A stretch of 64,000 nucleotides of DNA from Amycolatopsis dendrobii (lineage in GTDB: Bacteria; Actinomycetota; Actinomycetes; Mycobacteriales; Pseudonocardiaceae), in contig NZ_JACGZW010000003.1 of NCBI RefSeq assembly GCF_014145675.1, positions 124,001 to 188,000 on the forward strand, read 5' to 3'. Below are positions 17,562 to 26,228 of this stretch, piece by piece. How positions within the stretch are numbered: the first letter of the stretch is position 1; the number at the start of each line of letters is the position of its first letter. A program made the position numbers and the translations under genes. The notes under the pieces were generated by a model. The model saw only the letters and a list, made by a program, of their open reading frames with translations, was not told the origin of the DNA and ran no database searches.

Positions 17562-18860
17562 TCAAGCTCTGCCGTTGAACCCGTCCGCGACCGTCGCCGC
17601 CAGTTCCAGCAGCGCTAGCCGGGTGTCTCCGCCCAAGCGCTCCAGCTCGATCTCCGCGCCCTCTTCCAGGTGCGCGTCGAACGGGATCCGGCACACCGAG
17701 CGCACCTTCGCGCCGAAGTGCGCGGCCAGCTTGTCCAGATCGACCGAACTGCCCTTCGGGCGCACCGAGTTGATCACCACGACCGAGCGTTTCACCAGGT
17801 CGCCGTAGCCGTGCGCCTCGAGCCAGTCCAACGTCGCCGATGCGCTGCGGGCCCCGTCGACCGAACCGGAGGACACCACGACCAGCGAGTCCGCGACGTC
17901 GAGGACGCCCTTCATCGCCGAGTGCATCAAACCGGTGCCGCAGTCGGTGAGCACGATGTTGTAGAAGTGCTCGAGCAGGTTGACCGTGCGCCGGTAGTCG
18001 TTCTCGGAGAACGCCTCCGACACCGCCGGATCCTGTTCGCTGGCCAGGATTTCCAAGCGGCTCGAACCCTGCGACGTGTACGACCGGACGTCGCTGTAGC
18101 GCGTGATCTTGTCCGCGTCGCGCAGCAGGTGCCGCACGGTCGCGGTGGTCTCGATGGCGATCTTCTGCGACAGCGTCCCCCGGTCCGGGTTCGCGTCCAC
18201 CGCCACCACCCGGTCGCCGCGCAGAGACGCGAAGGTCGCGCCGAGCGTGGTCGTGGTCGTGGTCTTGCCGACGCCGCCCTTGAGGCTCAGCATCGCGATC
18301 TTGTAGCACCCGCGCAGCGGCTGGTTGACCCGCGCGATCAGCTCGCGCCGGCGCGTGTCCGCCGGGCTCTCCCCCGGGTTGATCAGCTTGCCGCTGCCCA
18401 GGTACACCGCCTTGCGCCAGCCGGACTGCGGCGTGCGCTTCTGCTGTTTCACCAGGTGCGCGGTGGCCAGCTCGTCCGCGCTGGACGCCGGCTGCGGCAG
18501 TCCCCCGGCAGGAGCGCCCGGCACGGGAACCGCGCCCGGAGCGGGAACCGGCGTACCGGCCGGAGCGGCGGGCGGCTGCTGGTACCCGGGCGGGGCGGCG
18601 TGCTGCGGCTGGTGCGGCTGCGCGGGGGGCTGCAGCGGCGGCAGGTTCTGGTCGTAGTGCGGCTGGTAGCCGCCCGGCTGCGGCAGCGGCTGGTACGCGC
18701 CCTGCGGCGGCGGGTCGACGACCTGCGTCGGCTGCGCGTCGTACGGCCCGGTGCCGGGATGCGGCGTCGAGTCGGTGCGTTCCTCGGAGAACATGGCAGC
18801 CGGTTCCTGGGCCTGCTCGGACTGCTGTTCCCCGGCAGTCTCTTCACTGGGTCCGGTCAC
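17562..18860 (-). CDS. MinD/ParA-like ATPase with proline-rich N-terminus (Rv0530-like)
   Basis: A 432-residue protein. The first ~125 residues are Pro/Gln/Ala-rich and probably disordered. The ATPase domain has a deviant Walker A LSLKGGVGKTTTTTTLG (about 190-205) and later VLTDCGTG and VVSSGSVDGARSAS. This layout resembles EspI-type and Rv0530 proteins, and Rv0530 sits at the same place beside ccsA in M. tuberculosis. The start is set to GTG 18860, since GGGAGG lies 9 nt upstream; an in-frame TTG touches that RBS. Partner unknown. Confidence 0.8.
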   Translation of the reverse strand: MTGPSEETAGEQQSEQAQEPAAMFSEERTDSTPHPGTGPYDAQPTQVVDPPPQGAYQPLPQPGGYQPHYDQNLPPLQPPAQPHQPQHAAPPGYQQPPAAPAGTPVPAPGAVPVPGAPAGGLPQPASSADELATAHLVKQQKRTPQSGWRKAVYLGSGKLINPGESPADTRRRELIARVNQPLRGCYKIAMLSLKGGVGKTTTTTTLGATFASLRGDRVVAVDANPDRGTLSQKIAIETTATVRHLLRDADKITRYSDVRSYTSQGSSRLEILASEQDPAVSEAFSENDYRRTVNLLEHFYNIVLTDCGTGLMHSAMKGVLDVADSLVVVSSGSVDGARSASATLDWLEAHGYGDLVKRSVVVINSVRPKGSSVDLDKLAAHFGAKVRSVCRIPFDAHLEEGAEIELERLGGDTRLALLELAATVADGFNGRA

Positions 18861-18945
18861 CGTTGCCAACCTCCCGGGTACGTCGAAGGGCCCCTGGTGA
18901 CGACGGTAGTCGCCCGAGGCGCGGTCCGGGCGGTGGACCCCCGGC

Positions 18946-19938
18946 TCAGCTCACTCCGGCGTAGGAATGCAGTCCGACGGTCACCAGGTTGACGAAGAAC
19001 AGGTTGAAGATCGTCGCGGCGAACCCGACGATGTTGATCACCGCCGCGCGGGTCCCTCGCCAGCCCGCGGTGGCCCGGGAGTGCAGGTATGCCGCGTAGA
19101 TGACCCACGCGATGAACGCGACGGTCTCCTTCGGGTCCCAGCCCCAGAACCGGCCCCACGCCGCCTCGGCCCACACCGCGCCGCACAGCACGCCGAAGGT
19201 GAAGATCGGGAACGCCACGATGGTGGCGCGGTAGGCGATGCGGTCGAGCACGTCAGCCGCGGGCAGCTTCGGGCCGAACCCGGCGAACTTGGCCGGGTTG
19301 CGGTCGTGCGCGGTGCGGAAGAGGTACAGCACGCTCGCCACGCCCGGCACCAGGAACACGCCGGAGCCGATGATCGCGGCGGACACGTGGATCACGAGCC
19401 AGTAGGACTGCAGCGCGGGCACGACCGGCGCGGCCACCGTGTACAGCATCGTGCCGTTGATGAACATCAAGATCACGACGGGCAGCAGCAGGAAGCCGGT
19501 GAGGTGGCGGACCGGGAACTTCTTGATCACCACGAGCCACGCGACGACGGTGATGAAGGTGACCGCCATGCCGTACTCGTACATGTTGCCCCACGGCGCG
19601 CGGTGCACCGCGAGTCCGCGCAGCACGATCGCCGACAGCTGCAGCAGCGCGCCCAGCACGAGCAGCGCCGCGCCCATCCGGCCGATCCGCTCCGCGCGGC
19701 CGACCGCGCGCGGGGCTTCGGGCTCGGCCGGGACGTCGCCGTCCTCGATCCCGGCGTCGTCGGAGTCAGGCCCGCCCGCGCCGACCAGCACGCGCTTGCG
19801 GCTGCGCTCGGCGGCGAGACGGCCCTTCGCGCCGAATGCCTGCTCGAAGAGCGTGAACAGCAGCGCCAGCACGTAAATCGCCACTGTCGTCGTGTACAGC
19901 AGATCGCTGTACTGCGAGAGAGTCTCGTTGATCTCCAT
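18946..19938 (-). CDS. ccsB: Cytochrome c biogenesis protein CcsB (CcsA family)
   Basis: A 330-residue membrane protein that, with ResB, transports heme and attaches it to apocytochrome c outside the membrane. The tryptophan-rich WWD signature is WGRFWGWDPKETVAFIAW (about 262-279). Likely heme-ligand histidines lie in LAVHRAPWGNMYEYG and YWLVIHVSAA. An acidic cytosolic insertion follows the first helix. It is 3 nt downstream of resB in one operon. Confidence 0.93.
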   Translation of the reverse strand: MEINETLSQYSDLLYTTTVAIYVLALLFTLFEQAFGAKGRLAAERSRKRVLVGAGGPDSDDAGIEDGDVPAEPEAPRAVGRAERIGRMGAALLVLGALLQLSAIVLRGLAVHRAPWGNMYEYGMAVTFITVVAWLVVIKKFPVRHLTGFLLLPVVILMFINGTMLYTVAAPVVPALQSYWLVIHVSAAIIGSGVFLVPGVASVLYLFRTAHDRNPAKFAGFGPKLPAADVLDRIAYRATIVAFPIFTFGVLCGAVWAEAAWGRFWGWDPKETVAFIAWVIYAAYLHSRATAGWRGTRAAVINIVGFAATIFNLFFVNLVTVGLHSYAGVS

Positions 19939-19941
19939 GCC

Positions 19942-21546
19942 TCAGCTGCCCTTCCGGCCCGTGACCAGCCGTTCGCTGATCCGCTGGAATTCCTCGCCGT
20001 ATCCGGCTTGATCCGTGCGCGCGAGCCCCGCGACCTCGATCACGGTACTCGCGCTCTCGTCCTTGCCCGGCCGTACCCGCACCCACACGCGACGCCGCTT
20101 GACCAGCAGCGACGCCCCGAGTCCGGCGAACATCACGATCGCGAAGCCGAGCACGTAGCCCTGCGTCGGATCGTGCGAAATCTGCAGGTTGACCCACTTG
20201 TTGACGCCGTCGAAACGGACCTTCGTACCGTCGTCGAGCGTCAGTTCCTGGCCGACCGCGAGGTTCTTGCGGGCGACCCGCTTCAGCCTGCCGTCCTGGA
20301 CGCGGGACTGGTCGACCGAGAACACCGACTGGCCGCGGCCCGCGTCGAGGCCGAGGTCGCCGCGCAGGACGTCGACCGCGACCATCGGGTTGTTCAGCTG
20401 CGGCGCGGTCGAGGTGAGCACGCCGCCGTGGATGAACGAGGACGGCGCGAAGAGGCCGGTGATCGCGAGCTGCTTGGTGCGCCGCTGGACCTCGTCGGTG
20501 ACGCCGGGCTGGTCGAACTTCGTCGCGCCCTCCGACAGCATCGTGGCCGAGTTGGTGAACATCCACTGGGTGTTCTGGGTGCGCTTCTCGCCGTTCGGGA
20601 AGGTCACCGTGAACTGCGGCGAATAACCGTTGCCCAGCAGGTAAACCCGGTCGCCGACGGTGCGCAGCGGTTCGTTGACCTCGAGGTCGTAGGGCTTCCA
20701 CGTGCCGGTCTGCAGGTCTTCGCCGGACTGGTACTCGATGTGCGAGTGGTAGTAGTCGGCCTGGTTCGTGGCGGTGTAGCGGGCGGTGAAGTCGTTGACC
20801 TTCACGCAGAACGGGTCGAGGTCGGTGCCGTCGACGCGCAGGCCGGCCTCGAACGAGTCGTAGTTGTAGATGCCCGAGTTGCAGAACTGGCCGCCGTTGG
20901 CCTGCACGATGACCTGGCCTTCGTAGCTGTAGAGCTTGCCGAGGGCGAAGAAGATGATCAGGCCGAGCATGCCGAAGTGGAAGAGCAGGTTGCCGGTCTC
21001 GCGCAGGTAGCCGCGTTCGGCCGAGACGCTGAACCCGCCGCCGTCCTCCTCGCGCTCGACGCGCCGCCAGCCGGACAGCTGCTTGCGCACGTCCTCGCGG
21101 ATCGTCTCCGGCGTGCGCGCGGTGCGGGCGATCCGGTGGTGCGGCATGCGCGCGAGATTGCGCGGCGTCAGCACCGGCTTGGCCCGCATCTGCTTGAGGT
21201 ACTCGAAGCTGCGCGGCGTGAGGCAGCCGATCAGCGAGATCATCAGCAGGATGTAGATCGCGGAGAACCAGACGCTGGAGTAGACGTCGTAGAACTCCAG
21301 CTTGTCGAGCAGCGAACCCCACCAGCCGTGCGCGCTGATGTACTCGTCGACCTTCGGCGCGTTCAGCCGCCGCTGCGGCAGCAACGCGCCGGGCAGCGCG
21401 GCGAGCGCCAGCAGGAACAGCAGCACCAGCGCGGTGCGCATGGAGGTCAGGCCGCGCCAGGTGTTGCGCAGGAAAGCCAGGAACTGCTTGGCCGCGGACG
21501 GGCGGTACGGCTGCGGGTTCTTCGGGGGCGCTTCGGTAGTGGTCAC
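19942..21546 (-). CDS. resB: Cytochrome c biogenesis protein ResB (Ccs1)
   Basis: A 534-residue ResB/Ccs1 protein. TM1 follows SMRTALVLLFLLALAALPGA, TM2 contains WFSAIYILLMISLIGCLTPR, TM3 lies near NLLFHFGMLGLIIFFALG, then a large extracytoplasmic beta-rich domain and a final TM near the C-terminus (GYVLGFAIVMFAGLGASLLV). It acts with CcsB in heme ligation. The start is GTG 21546, overlapping the ccdA stop by 4 bp (GTGA), so translation is probably coupled. Confidence 0.92.
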   Translation of the reverse strand: MTTTEAPPKNPQPYRPSAAKQFLAFLRNTWRGLTSMRTALVLLFLLALAALPGALLPQRRLNAPKVDEYISAHGWWGSLLDKLEFYDVYSSVWFSAIYILLMISLIGCLTPRSFEYLKQMRAKPVLTPRNLARMPHHRIARTARTPETIREDVRKQLSGWRRVEREEDGGGFSVSAERGYLRETGNLLFHFGMLGLIIFFALGKLYSYEGQVIVQANGGQFCNSGIYNYDSFEAGLRVDGTDLDPFCVKVNDFTARYTATNQADYYHSHIEYQSGEDLQTGTWKPYDLEVNEPLRTVGDRVYLLGNGYSPQFTVTFPNGEKRTQNTQWMFTNSATMLSEGATKFDQPGVTDEVQRRTKQLAITGLFAPSSFIHGGVLTSTAPQLNNPMVAVDVLRGDLGLDAGRGQSVFSVDQSRVQDGRLKRVARKNLAVGQELTLDDGTKVRFDGVNKWVNLQISHDPTQGYVLGFAIVMFAGLGASLLVKRRRVWVRVRPGKDESASTVIEVAGLARTDQAGYGEEFQRISERLVTGRKGS

Positions 21547-22316
21547 AGCGGCAGCTCGAGATCGGAGGCGACGGAGTTGCGGAGCCAGCCCATGACGTCT
21601 CCCCACAGCCCGGTGACCAGCAGGATGCCGACCACCATCAGCAGCGCCCCGCCGAAGATCTGCACGCGGCGGCCGTTGCGGCGGAGCCAGTCGGTGGCGC
21701 GCACGGCCCAGCGGGCGCCGAGCGCGATCAGCAGGAACGGGACGCCGAGGCCGAGGCAGTAGACGAGCACCAGCACGTACCCGCGAACCGCGGCCCCGCC
21801 GGTCGCGCTGGCGAGACTGGTGACGGCCGAGAGCGTCGGCCCGATGCACGGCGTCCAGCCGAGTCCGAACACCGCGCCGAGCACCGGCGCGCCCCACAGC
21901 CCGCCGCCGGGCACGTGGTGCGAGCGGACCTCGCGCTGCAGCCCCGGGATCCAGCCGATGAAGACCAGCGCCATGAGGATGGTGAGGACGCCGCCGATGC
22001 GCTGCAGCAGATCCTCGTTGACCAGCAAGGTGTTCGCGAGCCAGACCAGCGTGCCCATGGTCGCGACGAACACCACGGTGAACCCGAGCACGAACAGCCC
22101 CGCCGCGCCGAGCACGGCGTAGCGGCCCTTCTTGCGTTCCTCGCCGTCGCGCACCGCCGGGGCGTCTGCGCCGACGAGAGCCGCGAGGTAGGCCAGATAC
22201 CCGGGCACGAGCGGCACCACGCACGGCGACGCGAACGAGATGGCCCCGGCCACCAGCGCGACACCCGCGGCGAGCAGCAGCGGCCCGGAGAGCGCCAGCT
22301 CGGACACGGAGTTCAC
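21543..22316 (-). CDS. ccdA: Thiol-disulfide interchange membrane protein CcdA
   Basis: A 257-residue six-helix protein that carries reducing equivalents across the membrane to keep apocytochrome heme-binding cysteines reduced. The two redox cysteines sit in SFASPCVVPLVPGYLAYL and LGWTPCIGPTLSAV. The start is GTG 22316 with a weak RBS. It is followed directly by resB and ccsB, and preceded by resA across a 262-bp gap holding two hairpin elements. Confidence 0.93.
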   Translation of the reverse strand: MNSVSELALSGPLLLAAGVALVAGAISFASPCVVPLVPGYLAYLAALVGADAPAVRDGEERKKGRYAVLGAAGLFVLGFTVVFVATMGTLVWLANTLLVNEDLLQRIGGVLTILMALVFIGWIPGLQREVRSHHVPGGGLWGAPVLGAVFGLGWTPCIGPTLSAVTSLASATGGAAVRGYVLVLVYCLGLGVPFLLIALGARWAVRATDWLRRNGRRVQIFGGALLMVVGILLVTGLWGDVMGWLRNSVASDLELPL

Positions 22317-22407
22317 GCACTTGAGAGTAGGCAGTGAGCTGGACGTGAGGCGGGCGGGGCCCGCTCACAGGACCTACGCCACAGCGGGGCCGGGACCTTG
22401 GTCCTAG

Positions 22408-22490
22408 CGCCCCAATGCCACATTGGGTGCGTCAGACGCACCCAACGCCACATTGGGTGCGTCACATGCACCCAATGTGGCATTGGGGCG
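22408..22490. repeat. Composite inverted/direct repeat between resA and ccdA
   Basis: Outer arms 22408-22429 and 22469-22490 are a perfect 22-bp inverted repeat. Inside, a 24-bp unit CCCAATGCCACATTGGGTGC... at 22411-22434 is repeated at 22441-22464 with one change, giving a 30-bp period. GGGTGCGTC/GACGCACCC forms a further 9-bp stem at the first junction. Several alternative hairpins can form in the resA-ccdA RNA. Confidence 0.75.
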
Positions 22491-22531
22491 GAGCTGAGCG
22501 GGCTGGCGCGGAGCAAGGACCGTGGCCGGGT

Positions 22532-22577
22532 CTCGTGAGTGGCAATCGCGGTTCTAACCGGGATTGCCACTCACGAG
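22532..22577. terminator. Family A palindrome, copy 3: after resA
   Basis: Arms 22532-22553 and 22556-22577 (22 bp, one mismatch) around the GGTTCTAACC core. It begins 1 nt past the resA stop on the minus strand. Ends and core match copies 1 and 2, but the stem interior is GTGGCAATC, with its complement in the other arm. It may end or attenuate the hemL-resA transcript before ccdA. Confidence 0.8.
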
Positions 22578-22578
22578 G

Positions 22579-23160
22579 TCACTTCTCCGCGCTGAGCCGC
22601 TGCACCACCGGAACCAGGTCCGAAGCCAGCACCTGCCGCAGGAACACCGCCGCCACGCGGTGCTGTTTGTCCAGCACCAGCGTCGACGGGATGATGTTGC
22701 GCGGGTACCCCGCCAGCTGCAGCAGCACGCGCCCGGACGGGTCCCAGATCGACGGGTACGTCAGGCCGCGGTCGCGGACGAAGTCCTGTGCCACGTCGCG
22801 GGCCGGGTCGCGGACATCGAGGCCGATCACCTGGGCGCCGAGCGGGGCGATCTGCTTGCTCGCGGTCTCCAGTTCGGGCGCTTCGGCGCGGCACGGGCCG
22901 CACCACTGGCCCCACAGGTTGATCACCAGCGCCTTGCCGGGAAAGTCTTCGATCGAGAGCTGTTTGCCCTCGTGCATCAGGTCGTCGCCGGCGAGCGTCG
23001 GGGCTTTCTGACGTTCGTTCTCCGGGTAGCTGATGTCGACCTTGCCACCGGGCGAGACGAAGGTGAAGGTGCCGCCCGAGACGACCGCGTCCTTGCCGGT
23101 CGAGCAGCCCGTCACGACCAGCGCGGCGGCCATCAGCATCCCGAGCAGCCGGCGTTTCAT
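22579..23160 (-). CDS. resA: ResA-like thiol-disulfide oxidoreductase lipoprotein (CcsX)
   Basis: A 193-residue TlpA/ResA-family thioredoxin. A lipoprotein signal with lipobox VVTGC puts the lipid on C19; the redox site is WGQWCGPCRAE (C87, C90) and the cis-Pro lies in PRNIIPSTLVL. It reduces apocytochrome c cysteines using electrons from CcdA. The start overlaps the histidine phosphatase gene by 4 bp (ATGA). The order matches M. tuberculosis Rv0526-Rv0529. Confidence 0.92.
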   Translation of the reverse strand: MKRRLLGMLMAAALVVTGCSTGKDAVVSGGTFTFVSPGGKVDISYPENERQKAPTLAGDDLMHEGKQLSIEDFPGKALVINLWGQWCGPCRAEAPELETASKQIAPLGAQVIGLDVRDPARDVAQDFVRDRGLTYPSIWDPSGRVLLQLAGYPRNIIPSTLVLDKQHRVAAVFLRQVLASDLVPVVQRLSAEK

Positions 23161-23783
23161 GCGCCGGTCACCTTGGGGTCAGTGGTGCCCGCGGGTTCGC
23201 TGTAGACGATCTCCAGCAGCTCTTCGCCGTCGAACACCAGGCTGGTGAGCGACGCCAGCGAGCACTGCCGCTGCCGCGGGTCGTGCCACAGCCGCTTCGC
23301 TTCCAAGAAGCGGCGAAGCGTCCAGATCGGCAGCTGATGCGACACACACAGCGCTTCGCGCCCTTCGGCCTTTACGCGCGCACGGTGCACCGCGCCGAGC
23401 ATGCGGTGTGCGATCTCGACGTACGGTTCGCCCCACGACGGCTTGAACGGGTTCACCAGGTGCGGCCACGCTTTCGGCTGCCGCAGCGCGCCGTCGCCCA
23501 CGGCTACGCGCTGGCCTTCGAAGACGTTCGCCGCTTCGATGAGACCTTCGTCCGTGGCGATGTCGAGACGGTGCGCGCCCGCGATAGGCGCCGCGGTCTC
23601 CTGCGCACGCTGAAGAGGCGAAGCGACGACGTACGCGAGGTCATGCCCAGCGACCGCCTCGGCGACCGTGAGCGCCTGACGCTGCCCGCGCTCCGACAGC
23701 CGGAAGTTCGGCAGCCGCCCGTAGAGGATCTTCTCCGGGTTGTGGACTTCGCCGTGCCGCAGCATGTGGACGACGGTGGTCAC
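23157..23783 (-). CDS. Histidine phosphatase family protein (Rv0525-like)
   Basis: A 208-residue phosphoglycerate-mutase-like phosphatase. The phosphohistidine motif is [19 protein letters not shown] (residues 7-25), and [17 protein letters not shown] supplies the second histidine. It lacks the long insertion of true GpmA, and a full gpmA is present at 58619-59368, so this is more likely a general or small-molecule phosphatase. It overlaps both hemL and resA by 4 bp in the hemL-Rv0525-resA order of mycobacteria. Confidence 0.85.
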   Translation of the reverse strand: MTTVVHMLRHGEVHNPEKILYGRLPNFRLSERGQRQALTVAEAVAGHDLAYVVASPLQRAQETAAPIAGAHRLDIATDEGLIEAANVFEGQRVAVGDGALRQPKAWPHLVNPFKPSWGEPYVEIAHRMLGAVHRARVKAEGREALCVSHQLPIWTLRRFLEAKRLWHDPRQRQCSLASLTSLVFDGEELLEIVYSEPAGTTDPKVTGA

Positions 23784-25084
23784 GGCTTAACCGCCTCAGC
23801 CGCCGCGCGCGCCGCTGCGGGCAACGCAGCTTCGATGACGGCGAACGCTTCGTCGTCCATCGCGGCGTTCACGAACCATGCCTCGTACGCGCTCGGCGGC
23901 GGGTACACGCCTGCTTCGAGCAGCGCGTGGAAGAAAGCCGGGAAGCGCCACGTCTCAGTGGCCTGCGCGTCCGCGTAGTTGCGTACGGGCTTGTCGGTGA
24001 AGAAGACGCTCACCAGGTTGCCCGCGAACTGCACAGTGTGCGTGACGCCCGCTTCGCTGAGCGCCTTGTCGAAAAGCCCGCCGAGACGCTTCGCGTTGGC
24101 GTCGAGCTTCGCGTACACAGCGTCGTCGGCTTCGCGCAGCGCGGTGAGACCGGCGGCGACCGCCACTGGGTTACCGGACAGCGTGCCCGCCTGATAGACG
24201 GGACCGCCGGGCGCGAGCTTCGCCATGATGTCCGCGCGACCGCCGAACGCCGCCGCGGGCAGCCCGCCCGACATCACCTTGCCGAACGTGTAGAGGTCGC
24301 CGGCCACACCTTCGAGGCCGAACCAGCCAGCGCGCGAAACGCGGAAGCCGGTCATCACCTCGTCCATGATCAGCAGCGCGCCGTTTTCGTGCGCGATGTC
24401 CCGCAATGCGGCGTTGAAGCCGGCGTCCGGCGGAACCGCGCCCATGTTGCCCGCGGCCGCTTCGGTGATCACCGCGGCGATCTGGCCCTCGTTCTCCGCG
24501 AAGGACTTCCGGAGCGCGTCAAGATCGTTGTACGGCAAGACAATCGTGTCCGCGGCCTGCGCACCGGTGACACCCGGCGAAGTCGGCAGGCCGAGTGTCG
24601 CGACACCGGAACCCGCTTCGGCGAGCAGCGCGTCGACGTGGCCGTGGTAGCAGCCGGCGAACTTCACGATCTTGGCGCGGCCGGTGAAACCGCGGGCCAG
24701 CCGGATGGCGCTCATCGTGGCTTCGGTGCCGGAGTTGACCAGCCGGACCTGCTCGACCGGGCCGACCCGGCCGATGATCTCCTCGGCGAGTTCGACCTCG
24801 CCGATCGTCGGCGTGCCGAAGGAAAGCCCGTGCTCCGCGGCCGCGCGGGCGGCGGCCACCACCTTCGGGTGCGCGTGCCCGAGGATCATCGGGCCCCACG
24901 AGGAGACGAGGTCGACGTAGCGGTTGCCGTCGGCGTCCCACAGATACGGGCCTTCGCCGCGGACCATGAACCGCGGCGTGCCGCCGACCGAGTTGAAGGC
25001 GCGCACCGGCGAGTTCACCCCGCCCGGAACGGCCGCCTTGGCGCGTGCGAACCATGCTTTGGACTGCTCGGTGCCAGTGCTCAC
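23780..25084 (-). CDS. hemL: Glutamate-1-semialdehyde 2,1-aminomutase
   Basis: A 434-residue PLP enzyme that converts glutamate-1-semialdehyde to 5-aminolevulinate. [21 protein letters not shown]-type N-terminus, [41 protein letters not shown] and the Schiff-base lysine in [18 protein letters not shown] are all diagnostic. The start is GTG 25084. It completes the C5 route with hemA at 34516. It is divergent from tspO across 130 bp and overlaps the downstream phosphatase gene. Confidence 0.96.
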   Translation of the reverse strand: MSTGTEQSKAWFARAKAAVPGGVNSPVRAFNSVGGTPRFMVRGEGPYLWDADGNRYVDLVSSWGPMILGHAHPKVVAAARAAAEHGLSFGTPTIGEVELAEEIIGRVGPVEQVRLVNSGTEATMSAIRLARGFTGRAKIVKFAGCYHGHVDALLAEAGSGVATLGLPTSPGVTGAQAADTIVLPYNDLDALRKSFAENEGQIAAVITEAAAGNMGAVPPDAGFNAALRDIAHENGALLIMDEVMTGFRVSRAGWFGLEGVAGDLYTFGKVMSGGLPAAAFGGRADIMAKLAPGGPVYQAGTLSGNPVAVAAGLTALREADDAVYAKLDANAKRLGGLFDKALSEAGVTHTVQFAGNLVSVFFTDKPVRNYADAQATETWRFPAFFHALLEAGVYPPPSAYEAWFVNAAMDDEAFAVIEAALPAAARAAAEAVKP

Positions 25085-25214
25085 CGTCCCAGTCTTGCAA
25101 ATCCTCCATCCGGGTGTCGGCGGCGCCCAAGCTGCCACCCGATTGCCACCCGGCACACCGGCGCACTCGCTCTTAAGATGGGCGCGCATGGACGGGGCGA
25201 GCCATGGAGGAGAC

Positions 25215-25700
25215 GTGACGGCGCCCACACACCGCCGGAACCCGTGGCTGATGCTCGCGGTGTTCTTCGGGCTGGTCGGCGTCATCGCGCTGGTAGGAGC
25301 GCTGGCCGCGACGACCGCGCCGGACGCCTACAACCGGTACGTGCTGCCGGAGTGGGCCCCGCCCTCGTCGCTGTTCAGTCCGGTGTGGACGGTTCTGTAC
25401 ATCGTGCTCGCCGTCGCGGGCTGGACTTATTGGCGCACCGACGGCGAGAACCAGGGCTTCGCCGCGTACGGCATCGGCCTGCTGTTCAACCTGATGTGGA
25501 TCTCGCTGTTCTTCGCCGGCGGTTCCACGCAGGTCGCGTGTGTGGACATCGTGCTGCTCGATTTCACCGTGATCGTGACGATCGCGCTGTTCTACCGCCG
25601 GTCCCGCGTCGCCGCGTTGCTGCTCGTGCCGTATCTGGCGTGGCTGCTCTACACGACCGCGCTGAACGTCGCGATCATCGCGCTCAACGACGTTCCCTAA
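25215..25700 (+). CDS. tspO: TspO/MBR-family membrane protein
   Basis: About 161 residues with five membrane helices. [20 protein letters not shown] and [18 protein letters not shown] are TspO signatures; [16 protein letters not shown] is the ligand-pocket loop. TspO proteins bind porphyrins and help degrade or export them. Its position divergent from hemL supports a tetrapyrrole link. The start is GTG 25215, with GGAGG 4 nt upstream; ATG 25188 is an alternative. Its stop overlaps the convergent 174-aa gene by 4 bp. Confidence 0.88.
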   Translation: MTAPTHRRNPWLMLAVFFGLVGVIALVGALAATTAPDAYNRYVLPEWAPPSSLFSPVWTVLYIVLAVAGWTYWRTDGENQGFAAYGIGLLFNLMWISLFFAGGSTQVACVDIVLLDFTVIVTIALFYRRSRVAALLLVPYLAWLLYTTALNVAIIALNDVP

Positions 25701-26221
25701 CGACCCGGCTGCGCCACGATCGCCTGCGCGGTCACCGAACCGTCCGATCCGGTGCGGCCCTGGACGGTCACCGTCTGTCCCGGTTTGAGGTCGCTGAGCT
25801 TGCCCGGCTGGGTCACGCCGACCGTCGTGCTGTCCGAAGTGGACACTGTGACTTCGCTGCCCTGCATGGTCTTCACCGTCACCGTGCTGCCGTCGACCTT
25901 CTCCACGGTGCCGACCGTCCCGCGGCCGCCTGCCGAACGTCCGCCGAAGCTCGGCCCCTGTTGCCCGTCCGCCGCAGCAGGACGGGCGCTGGAAGTACTG
26001 CTCGACGGGCCGAACGCCGCGTGCGTCCACGCGCCGCCGGCGAACGCCAGCGCCAGCACGAGCAACCCGGCGAGCACCAGCGTCGGCTTGCCGAACGGCC
26101 GTGCGACCTGCTTCAACTCAGCGGTGAGATCACCTTGGACAGCGGGCTCGGCGATGAGGTCTTCCGGACGGGCGGGCTCCTCCGGAGGAGTCGGAATGGG
26201 CTGGGTGGTCGACGCGGACAT
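25697..26221 (-). CDS. Single-pass membrane protein with DUF5666-like OB domain
   Basis: A 174-residue protein: acidic, Pro-rich cytosolic N-terminus (1-42), one membrane helix (about 46-66, LVLAGLLVLALAFAGGAW), a Ser/Gly-rich linker and a C-terminal beta domain (TVGTVEKVDGSTVTVKTMQG, QTVTVQGRTGSDGSVTAQAI) like the small OB-fold repeats in DUF5666 proteins. It is 7 nt downstream of the ABC permease and likely belongs to that exporter operon as an extracytoplasmic accessory. Function is inferred. Confidence 0.7.
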   Translation of the reverse strand: MSASTTQPIPTPPEEPARPEDLIAEPAVQGDLTAELKQVARPFGKPTLVLAGLLVLALAFAGGAWTHAAFGPSSSTSSARPAAADGQQGPSFGGRSAGGRGTVGTVEKVDGSTVTVKTMQGSEVTVSTSDSTTVGVTQPGKLSDLKPGQTVTVQGRTGSDGSVTAQAIVAQPGR

Positions 26222-26228
26222 GACGCTC

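Noticed and set aside
18967-21762. A 931-codon open frame on the + strand opposite ccsB-resB
   Set aside because: Arg/His/Asp-rich shadow frame of high-GC coding DNA; the minus-strand genes have clear families and codon use.
22408-22490. Possible CRISPR array in the repeats between resA and ccdA
   Set aside because: Only two direct units with a 30-bp period and no real spacers; the outer arms form one palindrome, so it is a hairpin element.
23157-23783. Histidine phosphatase gene as a second phosphoglycerate mutase
   Set aside because: Too short and without dPGM signature segments; a complete gpmA is present at 58619-59368.
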